Shown here: in pieces, positions 7,970-16,512 of the stretch
Layout: each line of letters opens with the position of its first letter
Position numbering within the stretch: position 1 is the stretch's first letter
Source: Microbacterium sp. Yaish 1
GTDB lineage: Bacteria; Actinomycetota; Actinomycetes; Actinomycetales; Microbacteriaceae
DNA length: 64,000 bases
Direction: 5' to 3'
Assembly: GCF_002245215.1 (NCBI RefSeq)
Contig: NZ_NPMR01000002.1
Location: 1,033,557-1,097,556, forward strand
Program-made: the position numbers and the translations under genes
The notes under the pieces: model-generated
Told to the model about the DNA's origin: nothing
Database searches by the model: none
What the model saw: the letters and a program-made list of their open reading frames with translations, nothing else

Positions 7970-9148
7970 TCAATCCCCCGCCGCCAGGGGGACCCGCATC
8001 AGGCGGTCGTCGCCGGCCGCCGCGTTCCCCCGGCCGTCGGTGTTGTTCGTGAGCAGCCAGAGCTCGTCGCCCGCGACGACGGCATCGCGGACGCGGCCGA
8101 GCTCACCCTGCCAGAGCGCGACCGGCTCGCCGATGAGAGCGCCCGCCTCGACGTCGATCTGCCACACGCGTTCGCCGCGCAGGCCCGCGACGAAGAGGGT
8201 GTTCCCGCGCGCTGCGACGCCGCTCGGGCTCGCCTCCTCGGGCGTCCAGGTGATCAGGGGCGCGACGAAACGCTCGTCGTCCGACGCCCCCTCGACCAAC
8301 GGCCAGCCGTAATTGCCGCCGGCTTCGATGCGGTTGATCTCGTCGAAGCGATCCTGTCCGAATTCGCTCGCCCACAGCGTGCCGTCCTGGGTCCACGCGA
8401 GACCCTGCACGTTGCGGTGGCCGAGGGAGTACACCGCCGATCCGAAGGGGTTGCCCGGGGCGGGCTCCCCCTCCGGCGTCAGCCGCAGGATCTTCCCCGC
8501 CAGCGAACCGGGATCCTGTGCCGCCTCGGGTCGTCCCGCGTCTCCCGTGGCGACGTAGAGCATGCCGTCGGGCCCGAAGGCGATGCGTCCGCCGTTGTGG
8601 ACACGGTCACGCGGGATGCCGTCGATCACGACCTCCGCGCCGCCGAGCCGGCGATTCCCGGCATCACCGTCGAGGCGCGCGCGCACGATGCGATTGTCAT
8701 CGGCCGTCGTCACGTAGGCGTACAGCAGCGTGCGGTCCTCGTCCTCGTGCACCGCGATGCCGAGGAGGCCGCCCTCGCCGACCGCGGCCGTGAGGTCGAT
8801 CTCGCCCACGACGCGCGCGAGCCCGTCCGCGTCGACCTCGAGGACCGCGCCGTCGTCGCGCTGGCTCAGCAGCTGGGTCCCGTCGTCGAGGACGACGACC
8901 GACCACGGCACCTCCAGCTGGGTGACGACGTCGCGGGGTTCGCTGGCGGCGCGCCACCAGGCGACGGCATCCGCCGCCTCTTCCGTCGGCGCGTCGCTCG
9001 GGGTCGGCGCGGTCGCGCCGTCGCTCGGGCGCGGTTCGGCCGGGCCGGTGCAGGCGGACAGCAGCAGCGTCGAGGCGAGCAGCGCCCCGGTCAGGCCCTT
9101 CGACCCCCGAGGACGCGGATGGATGCCGTGGCCCGTCGAGCGCTTCAT
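7970..9148 (-). CDS. PQQ-type sugar dehydrogenase lipoprotein (glucose/sorbosone dehydrogenase family)
   Basis: A 392-residue secreted beta-propeller. Residues 1-33 form a lipoprotein signal ending in the lipobox LLSAC, followed by a Pro/Ser/Thr/Ala-rich linker to about residue 60. The propeller carries GLLGIAVHEDE, HNGGRIAFGPDGMLYVATGD, KILRLTPEGE, SLGHRNVQGLAW and ASEFGQDRFDEINRIEAGGNYGWP, all hallmarks of soluble aldose sugar dehydrogenase (Asd/YliI type). These normally oxidise aldose sugars with PQQ and donate to an external acceptor; whether this strain makes PQQ is not visible here. The ATG follows TAGCCT by 6 nt (leaderless). Confidence 0.8.
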   Translation of the reverse strand: MKRSTGHGIHPRPRGSKGLTGALLASTLLLSACTGPAEPRPSDGATAPTPSDAPTEEAADAVAWWRAASEPRDVVTQLEVPWSVVVLDDGTQLLSQRDDGAVLEVDADGLARVVGEIDLTAAVGEGGLLGIAVHEDEDRTLLYAYVTTADDNRIVRARLDGDAGNRRLGGAEVVIDGIPRDRVHNGGRIAFGPDGMLYVATGDAGRPEAAQDPGSLAGKILRLTPEGEPAPGNPFGSAVYSLGHRNVQGLAWTQDGTLWASEFGQDRFDEINRIEAGGNYGWPLVEGASDDERFVAPLITWTPEEASPSGVAARGNTLFVAGLRGERVWQIDVEAGALIGEPVALWQGELGRVRDAVVAGDELWLLTNNTDGRGNAAAGDDRLMRVPLAAGD

Positions 9149-9154
9149 CGTTCC

Positions 9155-9160
9155 AGGCTA
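9155..9160 (-). promoter_or_regulatory. Leaderless -10 box (TAGCCT)
   Basis: TAGCCT on the minus strand 6 nt before ATG 9148. It overlaps the last codons of the neighbouring serine hydrolase gene. Confidence 0.55.
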
Positions 9161-10555
9161 CGACCCGGCGAGGATCGCGGCGGCGTCCTGCGCCCACCCG
9201 AGCGCCGCTTCGGGGTGGGCGAGCGTCGTAGCGTCGTCGGCGCGCGCGAGCACCGTGATGACGACCGGTGCGCCGCTCTCCCGCTCGAGGTACCACGAGC
9301 CGGCGAGCACGCCCACCGAGCTCCCGCCCTTGAACGCGACGTACGTCCACTCGTCCCCGAACTCGAGACCGGGATTCGCGGACAGGATGTCGCGCACGGG
9401 CGCCCCCGCCGGCGTCTGCGCCCGGTCCTGCAGCGCGGCATGTGCGGCCGCGAGGTCATCGGGCGCCGCGAACCAGTCGATCCCGTCGGGCCAGCCCGGC
9501 TGCGCGGTGGAGGCGGCCGCGAGGTCGGGGACGCCCGCGGGCAGCCGCTCCAGCACCGAGCGACGGGCATCGGGGTCGCCGGCAGCGCCGGTCCACAGCT
9601 CCCGCAGACCGGCGTCGCCGAAGAGCAGCCAGAAGAACTCGCGCGTCGTGGCGAATGGGAGGTTCGCCTCGGGGTCGGAATGCCCCATCGAGACCATCGC
9701 CGCTTCGACCGCGTCGCGGCCGACGGCGCGGACGAGCATGTCGGTGGCGGTGTTGTCGCTGATGGCGATCATCTTGTCGGCGGCCTCGCGCACGGTCACC
9801 TTCGTGCCGTCGGGCCGGTCCTGCAGCTCGCCGCTGGGCAGACTGCGCACCGCGGCGTCGACGACCAGCTCGTCGTCCCAGGCGAGCCGTTCGGCCCCGA
9901 TGGCGTCGACGACGGCCCCGAGCACCCACAGCTTGAAGATGGAGCCGACGGGTCCGATCGCCTGGTCGCCGCCCTCGTAGAGCACCTCGCCCCCGACCTC
10001 GCGGACCTGCACGCCGGCGGTGAAGGCGGCGGCGTCGATCTGCTGCGTGAGCTCGTCCCAGGAGGCCGCGGGCGTGCGCTCAGGCTGCGGCGGGCTGAAC
10101 AGGAGCATCTGGATGCGAGCGTCGGGCGTGACCGAGATCGACATGTCGTAGCTCACCTGCGCGGACTCGATGGTCACGCGGGCCTCGGTCTCCACGCCGT
10201 CGTACCCCACCGCCGTCCACGGGGCTGCGGCCTGCATCTGCGCGAAAACCTCCTGCAGCTGCGCGGGCGGGAGCTGCTCCAGAGCGGCATCGTCGAAGTG
10301 CGTCTGGATGTCATCGGCATCGGTGGCCTCGTCGCCGTTGATCTCGTCCATCACCCAGCGGACCTGGTCGCCGACCGGCGTGGCGGGAATCTCGACGGGC
10401 ACGGCGGACGAGGCGGGCGTCCCCTCCGGCGCGGGTTCGGCCGAGCAGGCGGCCAGCGCTGCGGCGGTCGCCGCGGCGACGGCGACGGCGACCGGGCCGC
10501 GTCGGCGGGAGCGGGTGGACGGACGAGGAACACGCGTATCGATAGGGAGACTCAC
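9158..10555 (-). CDS. Serine hydrolase lipoprotein with ORF12-like N domain and beta-lactamase fold
   Basis: A 465-residue lipoprotein (lipobox LAAC, Cys37). Residues about 58-155 form a small alpha/beta domain like the N-terminal domain of Streptomyces ORF12/LpqF-type proteins; residues about 165-465 are a class-A beta-lactamase fold with SIFK (Ser205-Lys208), SDN (266-268) and KGG (409-411) in place of the usual KTG. I see no ExxLN omega-loop glutamate in the expected place, so beta-lactam hydrolysis is unlikely; an esterase or peptidase role is more plausible. The GTG start is followed by a basic signal sequence, but an internal start is possible. Confidence 0.75.
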   Translation of the reverse strand: MSLPIDTRVPRPSTRSRRRGPVAVAVAAATAAALAACSAEPAPEGTPASSAVPVEIPATPVGDQVRWVMDEINGDEATDADDIQTHFDDAALEQLPPAQLQEVFAQMQAAAPWTAVGYDGVETEARVTIESAQVSYDMSISVTPDARIQMLLFSPPQPERTPAASWDELTQQIDAAAFTAGVQVREVGGEVLYEGGDQAIGPVGSIFKLWVLGAVVDAIGAERLAWDDELVVDAAVRSLPSGELQDRPDGTKVTVREAADKMIAISDNTATDMLVRAVGRDAVEAAMVSMGHSDPEANLPFATTREFFWLLFGDAGLRELWTGAAGDPDARRSVLERLPAGVPDLAAASTAQPGWPDGIDWFAAPDDLAAAHAALQDRAQTPAGAPVRDILSANPGLEFGDEWTYVAFKGGSSVGVLAGSWYLERESGAPVVITVLARADDATTLAHPEAALGWAQDAAAILAGS

Positions 10556-10640
10556 CTATCCAGCTTCTCGACGCACGCGTGTCTCCGCCTCCCCCTACGG
10601 GTGGAGATCGTGGCCGCCCGGATCGGCTCGGCCCTCCGGG

Positions 10641-10646
10641 TAGCGT
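10641..10646 (+). promoter_or_regulatory. Leaderless -10 box (TAGCGT)
   Basis: TAGCGT 6 nt before the GTG at 10653 of the SLC13-type permease. Confidence 0.55.
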
Positions 10647-10652
10647 GAAAGA

Positions 10653-11963
10653 GTGGACCCGATCGTCGCGACCTTCCTGATCCTCGCCGCCGCGATCATC
10701 GCCTTCCTGTCGGCGCGGGTGCCGCTCGAGGTCGTGGCCGTGGGTGTCGCGCTCGCGCTCTGGGCGACGGGGGTGCTCACCCTCCCCCAGGCGTTCGCCG
10801 GTTTCGGCGATCCGACGGTGCTGTTCATCGCGAGTCTGTTCATCGTCGCGACGGCGCTCGAGACGAGCGGCGTCACCCGCATGGTCGGTGCCGTGATCCT
10901 CGCCCGCGCCGGTACGCGGCGTGGCCGCATCCTGATCTGGGTCGGCGGGATCGTCGCGATCCTCACCGCGCTGATCAGCATCAACGGCGCCGTCGCCGCA
11001 CTCATCCCCGTCGCCGCGGTGATCGCCCGACGGTCGGGCCTGTCGCCGTCCCAGCTGATGCTGCCGATGGCCTTCATCGCGTCATCGGCATCGCTGCTCA
11101 CCCTGACCGGAACACCCGTCAACGTCGTGGTGTCCGAGCTCGCCGCCACCGAAGCGGGCCGCCCGTTCGGCTTCTTCGAGTTCGCGCTCGTCGGGCTGCC
11201 GCTCGTCGCGGCCACGATCGCGATCGTCGTGGTGCTCGGCCCGCGGCTGCTGCCGCATCACGGTCCCGACCCCGCGCCCGACCGTCACACGGAGCGCGAG
11301 GCCGAGACTCTCTCGCTGGTCCCCGAGGCCGTGCGCACGGGGGCGGTCCGCACGCAACGGCGCAGTCGCCTGCACCGCGGCTCGCGGCGCACGCTCGCCG
11401 TCACCGCCGTGATGGTCGCGCTGCTGGCCACGGGCGCGATCCCGCCCGCGGTCGCCGGCCTCCTCGCCGCCGGCTCCCTCATCGTGCTGCGGGTCGTGAA
11501 GCTGCCCGACCTCTATCACGGCGTCTCGTGGACGACCCTCGTCCTCATCGCCGGCATGATCCCCCTGTCCGTGGCGTTCCTCGAGACCGGAGCCGCCGAC
11601 GTCGTGGCCGACGCTCTGCTGGCCGTCGTCGGCCAGGCCGACCCGCACCTGGCGCTCATCGTGGTCTGCGTCGTGGTGGTCGTGCTCGGACAGTTCATCT
11701 CGAACGTCGCCACCGTGCTGATCGTCGCGCCGGTCGCGACCTCGATCGCGCTCACCCACGATGTCAGTCCGCTCCCCTTCCTCATGGCGCTGACGGTCGC
11801 GGGGGCGTCGTCGTTCCTCACCCCGGTCGCCACCCCCGTCAACCTCATGGTGATGGCCCCGGGCGGGTACCGGTTCGGCGACTACTGGCGGCTCGGGCTG
11901 CCGCTCACCGTCCTGTTCCTCCTCGCGGCGGTGTTCTACGTCCCGCTCATCTGGCGGTTCTGA
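10653..11963 (+). CDS. SLC13/citrate-transporter-superfamily permease
   Basis: A 436-residue membrane protein with about ten to eleven helices and two inverted repeats, each ending in the substrate/Na+ motif: TGTPVNVVV in the first half and ATPVNLMV in the second. A hydrophilic basic loop (about 205-250) separates the halves. This is the SLC13/DASS-like anion permease layout (dicarboxylate, sulfate or similar); relatives without TrkA-C domains, like this one, are of uncertain substrate. No metabolic partner genes flank it. Confidence 0.7.
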   Translation: MDPIVATFLILAAAIIAFLSARVPLEVVAVGVALALWATGVLTLPQAFAGFGDPTVLFIASLFIVATALETSGVTRMVGAVILARAGTRRGRILIWVGGIVAILTALISINGAVAALIPVAAVIARRSGLSPSQLMLPMAFIASSASLLTLTGTPVNVVVSELAATEAGRPFGFFEFALVGLPLVAATIAIVVVLGPRLLPHHGPDPAPDRHTEREAETLSLVPEAVRTGAVRTQRRSRLHRGSRRTLAVTAVMVALLATGAIPPAVAGLLAAGSLIVLRVVKLPDLYHGVSWTTLVLIAGMIPLSVAFLETGAADVVADALLAVVGQADPHLALIVVCVVVVVLGQFISNVATVLIVAPVATSIALTHDVSPLPFLMALTVAGASSFLTPVATPVNLMVMAPGGYRFGDYWRLGLPLTVLFLLAAVFYVPLIWRF

Positions 11964-11980
11964 GCGCGCAGCGGCCGCGG

Positions 11981-12691
11981 TCACGACGGCGGAAGGGCCA
12001 GCTCCCTGCCGGTGTCCCAGTCCTCGGTCCAGCCGAGCTCGGTGAACAGGCCGTCCAGGAGCATCGCGGTGAAGCCCCAGACGAGGAACTCACCGGCATC
12101 CTGACGTACGACGAAGCCCGGCCCCCGCCATTCGGCGCCGTCGCGGCGCAGCACCGTGACACCGCGGTTCGCCGGCGCGAGCAGATCGGCGACCGGGGCG
12201 CGGAACACGGCCGCGGATTCCGCCACGTCGACCACGCGCACCGGCGACGGGCGTCGCCACCAGGCCAAGACGGGCGTCACGAGGTGCCGGGAGTACTCCA
12301 GCGGGACTGGCGGAAGAGCACCGAGCACCTCGACCCCGTCGGTGTCGAGTCCGGTCTCCTCGCGCGCCTCCCGCAGTGCCGCCGCGACCGTGTCGGCGTC
12401 ACCGGGGTCGACTCGGCCGCCCGGCAACGCCACCTGCCCCGGGTGCGACCGGAGCGTCGCCGCGCGGGCGAGCAGCAGGACGTCCAGATCACGCGAGAGG
12501 GCGGCCTCGGGCGCATGATCGCTCGGACGGTCGTCGAGGACGCCGAAGAGCACGAGCACGGCGGCGGCGCGTGTGCCGGGCCCGGCCGCGGCTTGCTCCA
12601 GCCGCCCCGCACCGAACCCGGGCCGTCCGGCACGCGCGGCGAGCGCGGCGAGCTGTTCGCGCGCGCCCGTTCCCGGCGTCTCGAGGGGCAT
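11981..12691 (-). CDS. Nudix hydrolase, CoA pyrophosphatase type
   Basis: A 236-residue Nudix protein. The box spans GGRVDPGDADTVAAALREAR plus EETGL, with the longer GG-x-VDPGD-x-D start seen in CoA pyrophosphatases (NudL) rather than the strict GX5E form. LLLARAATLRSHPGQVALPGG just before it matches the CoA-type UPF0035 signature. Likely splits CoA or its derivatives to 4'-phosphopantetheine and 3',5'-ADP. The ATG at 12691 follows TAGCCT by 6 nt (leaderless). Its stop is 17 nt from that of the convergent permease. Confidence 0.8.
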   Translation of the reverse strand: MPLETPGTGAREQLAALAARAGRPGFGAGRLEQAAAGPGTRAAAVLVLFGVLDDRPSDHAPEAALSRDLDVLLLARAATLRSHPGQVALPGGRVDPGDADTVAAALREAREETGLDTDGVEVLGALPPVPLEYSRHLVTPVLAWWRRPSPVRVVDVAESAAVFRAPVADLLAPANRGVTVLRRDGAEWRGPGFVVRQDAGEFLVWGFTAMLLDGLFTELGWTEDWDTGRELALPPS

Positions 12692-12697
12692 TGCTCC

Positions 12698-12703
12698 AGG
12701 CTA
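12698..12703 (-). promoter_or_regulatory. Leaderless -10 box (TAGCCT)
   Basis: TAGCCT on the minus strand 6 nt before ATG 12691. Confidence 0.55.
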
Positions 12704-12711
12704 CCCAGCCG

Positions 12712-14454
12712 TCAGTCGCGACGGCCGAACACGCCGCCGAACAGGACGTGCAGGAGCGGCAGCGCCGACAGCCCCATGAGCACCGTGCCCGCCGTCTCGT
12801 CGTCGGGACGCATCAGCACTCCCGCCACGAGCAGTCCGGCGAAGAGGATTCCCGAGACGGCTCGTCGTCCGAGCCGTTCCAGGCGCGACATCCGCCGTTC
12901 GAGCCGCGCGCTGTCGAAGCCGAGGTTGCCGTCCTCGAGGTGCGTGATGAGGCCGTCGAGCCGCTGCGGCAGGCGCATCGTGACGTCGGCGAAGGTCATC
13001 GCGCGCCGCGCCGCGTCGCGCATGAGGTCGCCGCGTTCCTCGCGGAGCAGTCGAACCGCGTAGGGCTCTACCGCGTCCCAGAGGTTGAACGCGGGATCGA
13101 TCGAGGTGCACACGCCCGATGTGAGCGAGGCCGCCCGGATGACGAGCAGGAAGTTCTCGGGCAGCTGGAACGGCAGCGCACGGGCGAGCTCGCCGAACTC
13201 CCCCGCGAAGTCGCGGAACTCCCGCGGATCGACCTGTTTCAGCTCCGCGAACCCCATGCCGCCGAAGCGCGCGAACAGCTGGGTCATCGCGCGTTCGAGC
13301 TCGCGGACGTCGGCGGAGGGCAGCAGCGCGCCGACCTGCGAGATCCCGGCGACGAGTCCGCGGCCGTCGCGGGCCGCCGCAGCGACGAGGACCGTGCGCA
13401 GCGCGTCCCGCGTCGAGGGTGATATCTCGCCCATCATCCCGAAGTCGATGAAGGTCAGCACCCAGGCCGGCTCACCCTCGCGGCGCTGATCGGACGGCAC
13501 GGGCGTGACGAAGACGTTGCCCGGGTGAGGGTCGGCGTGGAAGAAGCCGAACCCGAAGAACTGGTCGAACATCACGGAGGCGAACTCGCTCGCCACCTCG
13601 TGAGGGTCGATGCCCGCGGCCCGAAGACCGTCGACGTCGGTGACCTTGATCGCGGTGACGTCGGCGAGGGTCAGGACCCGGGCGGCCGAGCGCTCCCAGG
13701 CGATCTCGGGGACGGCGACACGGGGGTTGCCGGCGAACTTCTCCCGGAAGCGTTCCGCGTTGGCCGCCTCGTGCCGATAGTCGATCTCCTCGAGGCTCGT
13801 GACGGCGAACTCCTCGACGAGGGCCGGCATGTCCGCTCGGCGCGAGACGATGCGGATGCGGCGCAGCCAGCGCGCGATGCGACGGAGCGCGGCGAGGTCG
13901 ACGTCGACGATGGTCTGGATGCCGGGTCGCTGGACCTTCACGACGACGTCGCTGAATCCGGCGTCGGCGGCCTGCTCGGCTGTGAGCCGGGCGCGGTGAG
14001 CCTGACCGAGGGATGCCGCGGCGACCGGCTGCTCGTCGAACGACGCGTAGGCGTCGCGCAGCGGCATCCCCAGCTCCGCCTCCGCGGCTGCGCGGATCTG
14101 ATCGAAGGGAACCGGCGGCACCTCGTCCTGCAGGCCGGCCAGCTCGGTCGTGATCTCCGGTGGCAGGACGTCGAGCCGGGACGACATGAACTGCCCGACC
14201 TTGATCATCAGCCCGCCGAGCTCGACCGCGAGCGCGTGGAAGCGGCGCGCGAGTCGGCGGAGGCGCGCCGTCCGCCCCCGTTCCGAGAATCGCTCGAGAC
14301 CGAAGCGCGGCAGCACGATCTCGAACCACCACGTCTGCACGAGCGCACGAGCGGCGAACCGCAGGATGCGGCGGTAGCGCGCACGCGCGCGGGCGTCACC
14401 CGGCACCGCGCGAGTGCCGGGTGACGCGACGCGATGCGGGTCGGCCGAGGCCAC
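12712..14454 (-). CDS. ABC1/UbiB-type atypical kinase
   Basis: A roughly 580-residue UbiB/ADCK-family protein. It has the KxGQ-like ELGGLMIKVGQFMSSR, the alanine-rich nucleotide loop VAAASLGQAHRA, VVVKVQRPG (catalytic Lys), EIDYRHEAANAE, the HADPHPGN catalytic loop and FIDFGMMGE (metal-binding DFG). Two hydrophobic helices close the C terminus, as in the membrane-bound family members. UbiB proteins are small-molecule ATPases that support isoprenoid quinone or lipid handling. The GTG at 14454 follows the PadR stop by 5 nt (co-transcription); a GTG at 14406 is an alternative start. Confidence 0.8.
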   Translation of the reverse strand: MASADPHRVASPGTRAVPGDARARARYRRILRFAARALVQTWWFEIVLPRFGLERFSERGRTARLRRLARRFHALAVELGGLMIKVGQFMSSRLDVLPPEITTELAGLQDEVPPVPFDQIRAAAEAELGMPLRDAYASFDEQPVAAASLGQAHRARLTAEQAADAGFSDVVVKVQRPGIQTIVDVDLAALRRIARWLRRIRIVSRRADMPALVEEFAVTSLEEIDYRHEAANAERFREKFAGNPRVAVPEIAWERSAARVLTLADVTAIKVTDVDGLRAAGIDPHEVASEFASVMFDQFFGFGFFHADPHPGNVFVTPVPSDQRREGEPAWVLTFIDFGMMGEISPSTRDALRTVLVAAAARDGRGLVAGISQVGALLPSADVRELERAMTQLFARFGGMGFAELKQVDPREFRDFAGEFGELARALPFQLPENFLLVIRAASLTSGVCTSIDPAFNLWDAVEPYAVRLLREERGDLMRDAARRAMTFADVTMRLPQRLDGLITHLEDGNLGFDSARLERRMSRLERLGRRAVSGILFAGLLVAGVLMRPDDETAGTVLMGLSALPLLHVLFGGVFGRRD

Positions 14455-14459
14455 CCGCG

Positions 14460-15044
14460 TCAGGCCTGCGCGAGCAGGGCGTACAGCTTGCGGCGCGCGT
14501 CGTCGAGGATCTCGACGGCCTGCTGGACCTGCTCGGGCGAACCGCTGCGGCCGACCTGGGCGGCGGCCTGGGCGAGCTCGACACCGGCCTTCGGCAGCGC
14601 CGTCACGCGGCTGTGGTCGCGGCTCGTGGACTCCCACGGAGCCGACTTCTCGCCCGCCTCGCCCGCCGCCTCGCGGCCGGCCTCGGTGAGTGAGTAGGTC
14701 TTGCGTCCGTTGGACTCCTGGGCGCTGACGAGGCCCTCATCGGCGAGCAGCTGGAGGGTGGGGTACACCGATCCCGCGCTGGGCTTCCAGGCGCCCCCGC
14801 TGCGCTCTTCGATCTCGTGGATGATCTGGTAGCCGTGCATGGGCTGCTCGGCGAGGAGGGCGAGCACGGCGGCACGGACGTCGCCGCGTCCGACCCGGGT
14901 GTTCACCTTCTGCTCGAAGGTCGACTTCAACTGGTCGAATGCCTCGAACACGTTGTTCCCGAGGTCGGAGACGTTGAACCCGCCACGACCTCCGAAGATG
15001 TTGTCACGGCCGCCGAAACCGCCGGTGGGGAATGTTCCGCTCAT
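14460..15044 (-). CDS. PadR family transcriptional regulator
   Basis: A 194-residue regulator. After a Gly/Phe-rich leader (1-25) lies the PadR winged helix: VRAAVLALLAEQPMHGYQI, then SAGSVYPTLQLLADEGLVSAQES and RKTYSLTEAG, followed by a helical dimerisation tail. GGGAGGT precedes the ATG at good spacing. A palindrome-rich, AT-rich block directly upstream (15062-15099) is the obvious autoregulatory operator. The downstream UbiB-like gene is probably its co-regulated partner. Confidence 0.85.
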   Translation of the reverse strand: MSGTFPTGGFGGRDNIFGGRGGFNVSDLGNNVFEAFDQLKSTFEQKVNTRVGRGDVRAAVLALLAEQPMHGYQIIHEIEERSGGAWKPSAGSVYPTLQLLADEGLVSAQESNGRKTYSLTEAGREAAGEAGEKSAPWESTSRDHSRVTALPKAGVELAQAAAQVGRSGSPEQVQQAVEILDDARRKLYALLAQA

Positions 15045-15061
15045 GCTGACCTCCCGGTCGT

Positions 15062-15099
15062 CGATATATTAGCGATACCTGACGATATATCGTTATCGC
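15062..15099. promoter_or_regulatory. PadR operator candidate
   Basis: Contains the perfect 12-mer palindrome ACGATATATCGT (15082-15093), a related CGATATATT (15062-15070) and an outer GCGATA (15072-15077)/TATCGC (15094-15099) pair. It is far more AT-rich than its surroundings and lies 18-55 nt before the padR start, so it overlaps the promoter. Confidence 0.6.
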
Positions 15100-15134
15100 C
15101 CCCGACGACAGGGCTCGCACGGAACACTCAGCCT

Positions 15135-15503
15135 TCACGCGCGGCGGCCGACGATGTCGTCCGCGTTCGAGGCGATCCACTCCATGAGCGGCATCATGCG
15201 CTCCATCAGCTCGACACCGCGTTCGGTCAGCGCGTACTCCACGCGAGGCGGCACCTCGGGGTAAGCGGTGCGGCTCACGATGCCGTCGGCCTCGAGCGTG
15301 CGCAGTGTGGACGCGAGCATCTTCTCGCTGATGCCCGCCACGGAGCGACGGAGTTCACCCCATCTGGCGGTGCCGTCGGTCAGCGCCAGCAGCACGAGCA
15401 CGCCCCATTTGCTCATGACATGGTCGAGCACGACACGCGTCGGGCAGTTCTCAGTGAAGACCTGATCGGACGTCGCCCGGATCTGCGCAAAACTGACTGA
15501 CAT
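15135..15503 (-). CDS. HxlR family transcriptional regulator
   Basis: A 122-residue winged-helix protein with the HxlR signature: CPTRVVLDHVMSKWGVLVLLAL, RWGELRRSVAGISEKMLASTLRTLEADGIVSR and PPRVEYALTERG. One cysteine (Cys20) sits in the position used by redox-sensing HypR/QorR-type members of the family. It is divergent from an NAD(P)H-binding QorB-like gene, the standard HxlR/QorR arrangement. The ATG is 6 nt after TAAGCT (leaderless). Confidence 0.85.
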   Translation of the reverse strand: MSVSFAQIRATSDQVFTENCPTRVVLDHVMSKWGVLVLLALTDGTARWGELRRSVAGISEKMLASTLRTLEADGIVSRTAYPEVPPRVEYALTERGVELMERMMPLMEWIASNADDIVGRRA

Positions 15504-15509
15504 GTAGGT

Positions 15510-15515
15510 AGCTTA
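15510..15515 (-). promoter_or_regulatory. Leaderless -10 box of hxlR (TAAGCT)
   Basis: TAAGCT on the minus strand 6 nt before ATG 15503. It lies inside GGTA-GCT-TACC (15507-15517), a small inverted repeat. Confidence 0.45.
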
Positions 15516-15541
15516 CCGAAAAGTGGGTACCCCTCTTTCGG
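15516..15541. promoter_or_regulatory. HxlR/QorR-type operator in divergent promoter
   Basis: CCGAAA (15516-15521) and TTTCGG (15536-15541) form an inverted repeat sharing its centre (15528.5) with the perfect 8-mer GGGTACCC (15525-15532). A nested dyad of this kind between a HxlR gene and the reductase it faces is the expected operator. Confidence 0.65.
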
Positions 15542-15599
15542 AATGCATAGATGGCGCGCGACGGTTGTCCTCGGCAACACCCGACCGAAAGGATCACCG

Positions 15600-16457
15600 A
15601 TGACCATCCTCATCACCGGAGCGAGCGGACAGCTCGGCCACCTCGTCGTCGACGCGCTGCTCGCCCGCGGCGTCTCCCCCGACACCGTCGTCGCCGGGGC
15701 TCGAGACCTCGCCAAGGTCGCCGACCTCGCCGGCCGCGGCGTCGCCACTGCCCGCGTGGACTACGACGACCCGGCCTCGCTGCGCGACGCGCTCGCGGGC
15801 GTCGACAGCGTGCTGCTGATCTCGGCGTCGGAGCCGGGCAAGCGGCTCGCGGGCCACAAGAACGTCATCGACGCGGCAGCGGCGGCGGGCGTGTCGAAGC
15901 TCGTCTACACCAGCGCCCCGAAGGCGACGACCTTCGAGTGGGCCCTCGGCGCCGAGCACAAGGCGACCGAGGAGGCGATCGCGGCGAGCGGCGTTCCGGC
16001 TGTCGTGGTGCGCAACAACTGGTACATCGAGAACTACGTGCCCGACGTCCAGCGCGCCGCCGAGAGCGGCGTCATCGCGGCATCCGTCGGCGACGGCCTG
16101 ATCGCGCCGGCCTCGCGCGCCGACTTCGCCGAGGGCGCCGCCGTCGTGCTTCTCGAGGACGGTCACGTCGGCAAGGTGTACGAGTTCGCGGGCGACACCC
16201 GCATCGGATACGACGCGATCGCCGCCGCGGCATCCGAGGTGCTCGGTCGCGACGTGACATACGTCCGCGTCTCCACGGACGACCATGTCGCCGCCCTCGA
16301 GAGCGCCGGTCTCGACGCCGGCACCGCCCAGTTCGTCGCGGGGATCGACACCGGCATCCGCGAGGGCGTCCTCGACGTGGACGACCGCACCCTCTCGCAC
16401 CTCATCGGACGACCGACGACGTCGTTCGCCGACGGGCTTCGCGCCGCACTCGCCTGA
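15600..16457 (+). CDS. NAD(P)H-binding SDR/NmrA-type oxidoreductase (QorB-like)
   Basis: A 285-residue atypical short-chain dehydrogenase. The Rossmann motif is TGASGQLG at residues 6-13, with AGARD ending the second strand and LLISASEPG after strand four. LVYTSAPKATTFEWALGAEHKATEEAI matches QorB, the NAD(P)H:quinone oxidoreductase 2 of E. coli, where the same segment is TSLLHADTSP...H. It probably detoxifies quinones or other electrophiles under HxlR control. The ATG at 15600 has AAAGGA at 8 nt. Confidence 0.75.
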   Translation: MTILITGASGQLGHLVVDALLARGVSPDTVVAGARDLAKVADLAGRGVATARVDYDDPASLRDALAGVDSVLLISASEPGKRLAGHKNVIDAAAAAGVSKLVYTSAPKATTFEWALGAEHKATEEAIAASGVPAVVVRNNWYIENYVPDVQRAAESGVIAASVGDGLIAPASRADFAEGAAVVLLEDGHVGKVYEFAGDTRIGYDAIAAAASEVLGRDVTYVRVSTDDHVAALESAGLDAGTAQFVAGIDTGIREGVLDVDDRTLSHLIGRPTTSFADGLRAALA

Positions 16458-16464
16458 GCCGCGG

Positions 16465-16512
16465 CGACCGGGCTCGACGGTCAGCACGATGCTGCGACCC
16501 GTCGAGCCCGGT
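16465..16512. terminator. Bidirectional hairpin between QorB-like and Lrp genes
   Basis: Perfect 15-nt arms at 16465-16479 and 16498-16512 (GACCGGGCTCGACGG and its complement). The loop holds a smaller CAGCA/TGCTG stem. It starts 8 nt after one stop and touches the stop of the convergent gene; there is no U-tract. Confidence 0.7.

Noticed and set aside
9158..10555. Beta-lactam resistance gene
   Set aside because: SxxK and SDN are present but the third motif is KGG and the omega-loop glutamate is not seen; the two-domain layout fits ORF12/LpqF-type serine hydrolases.
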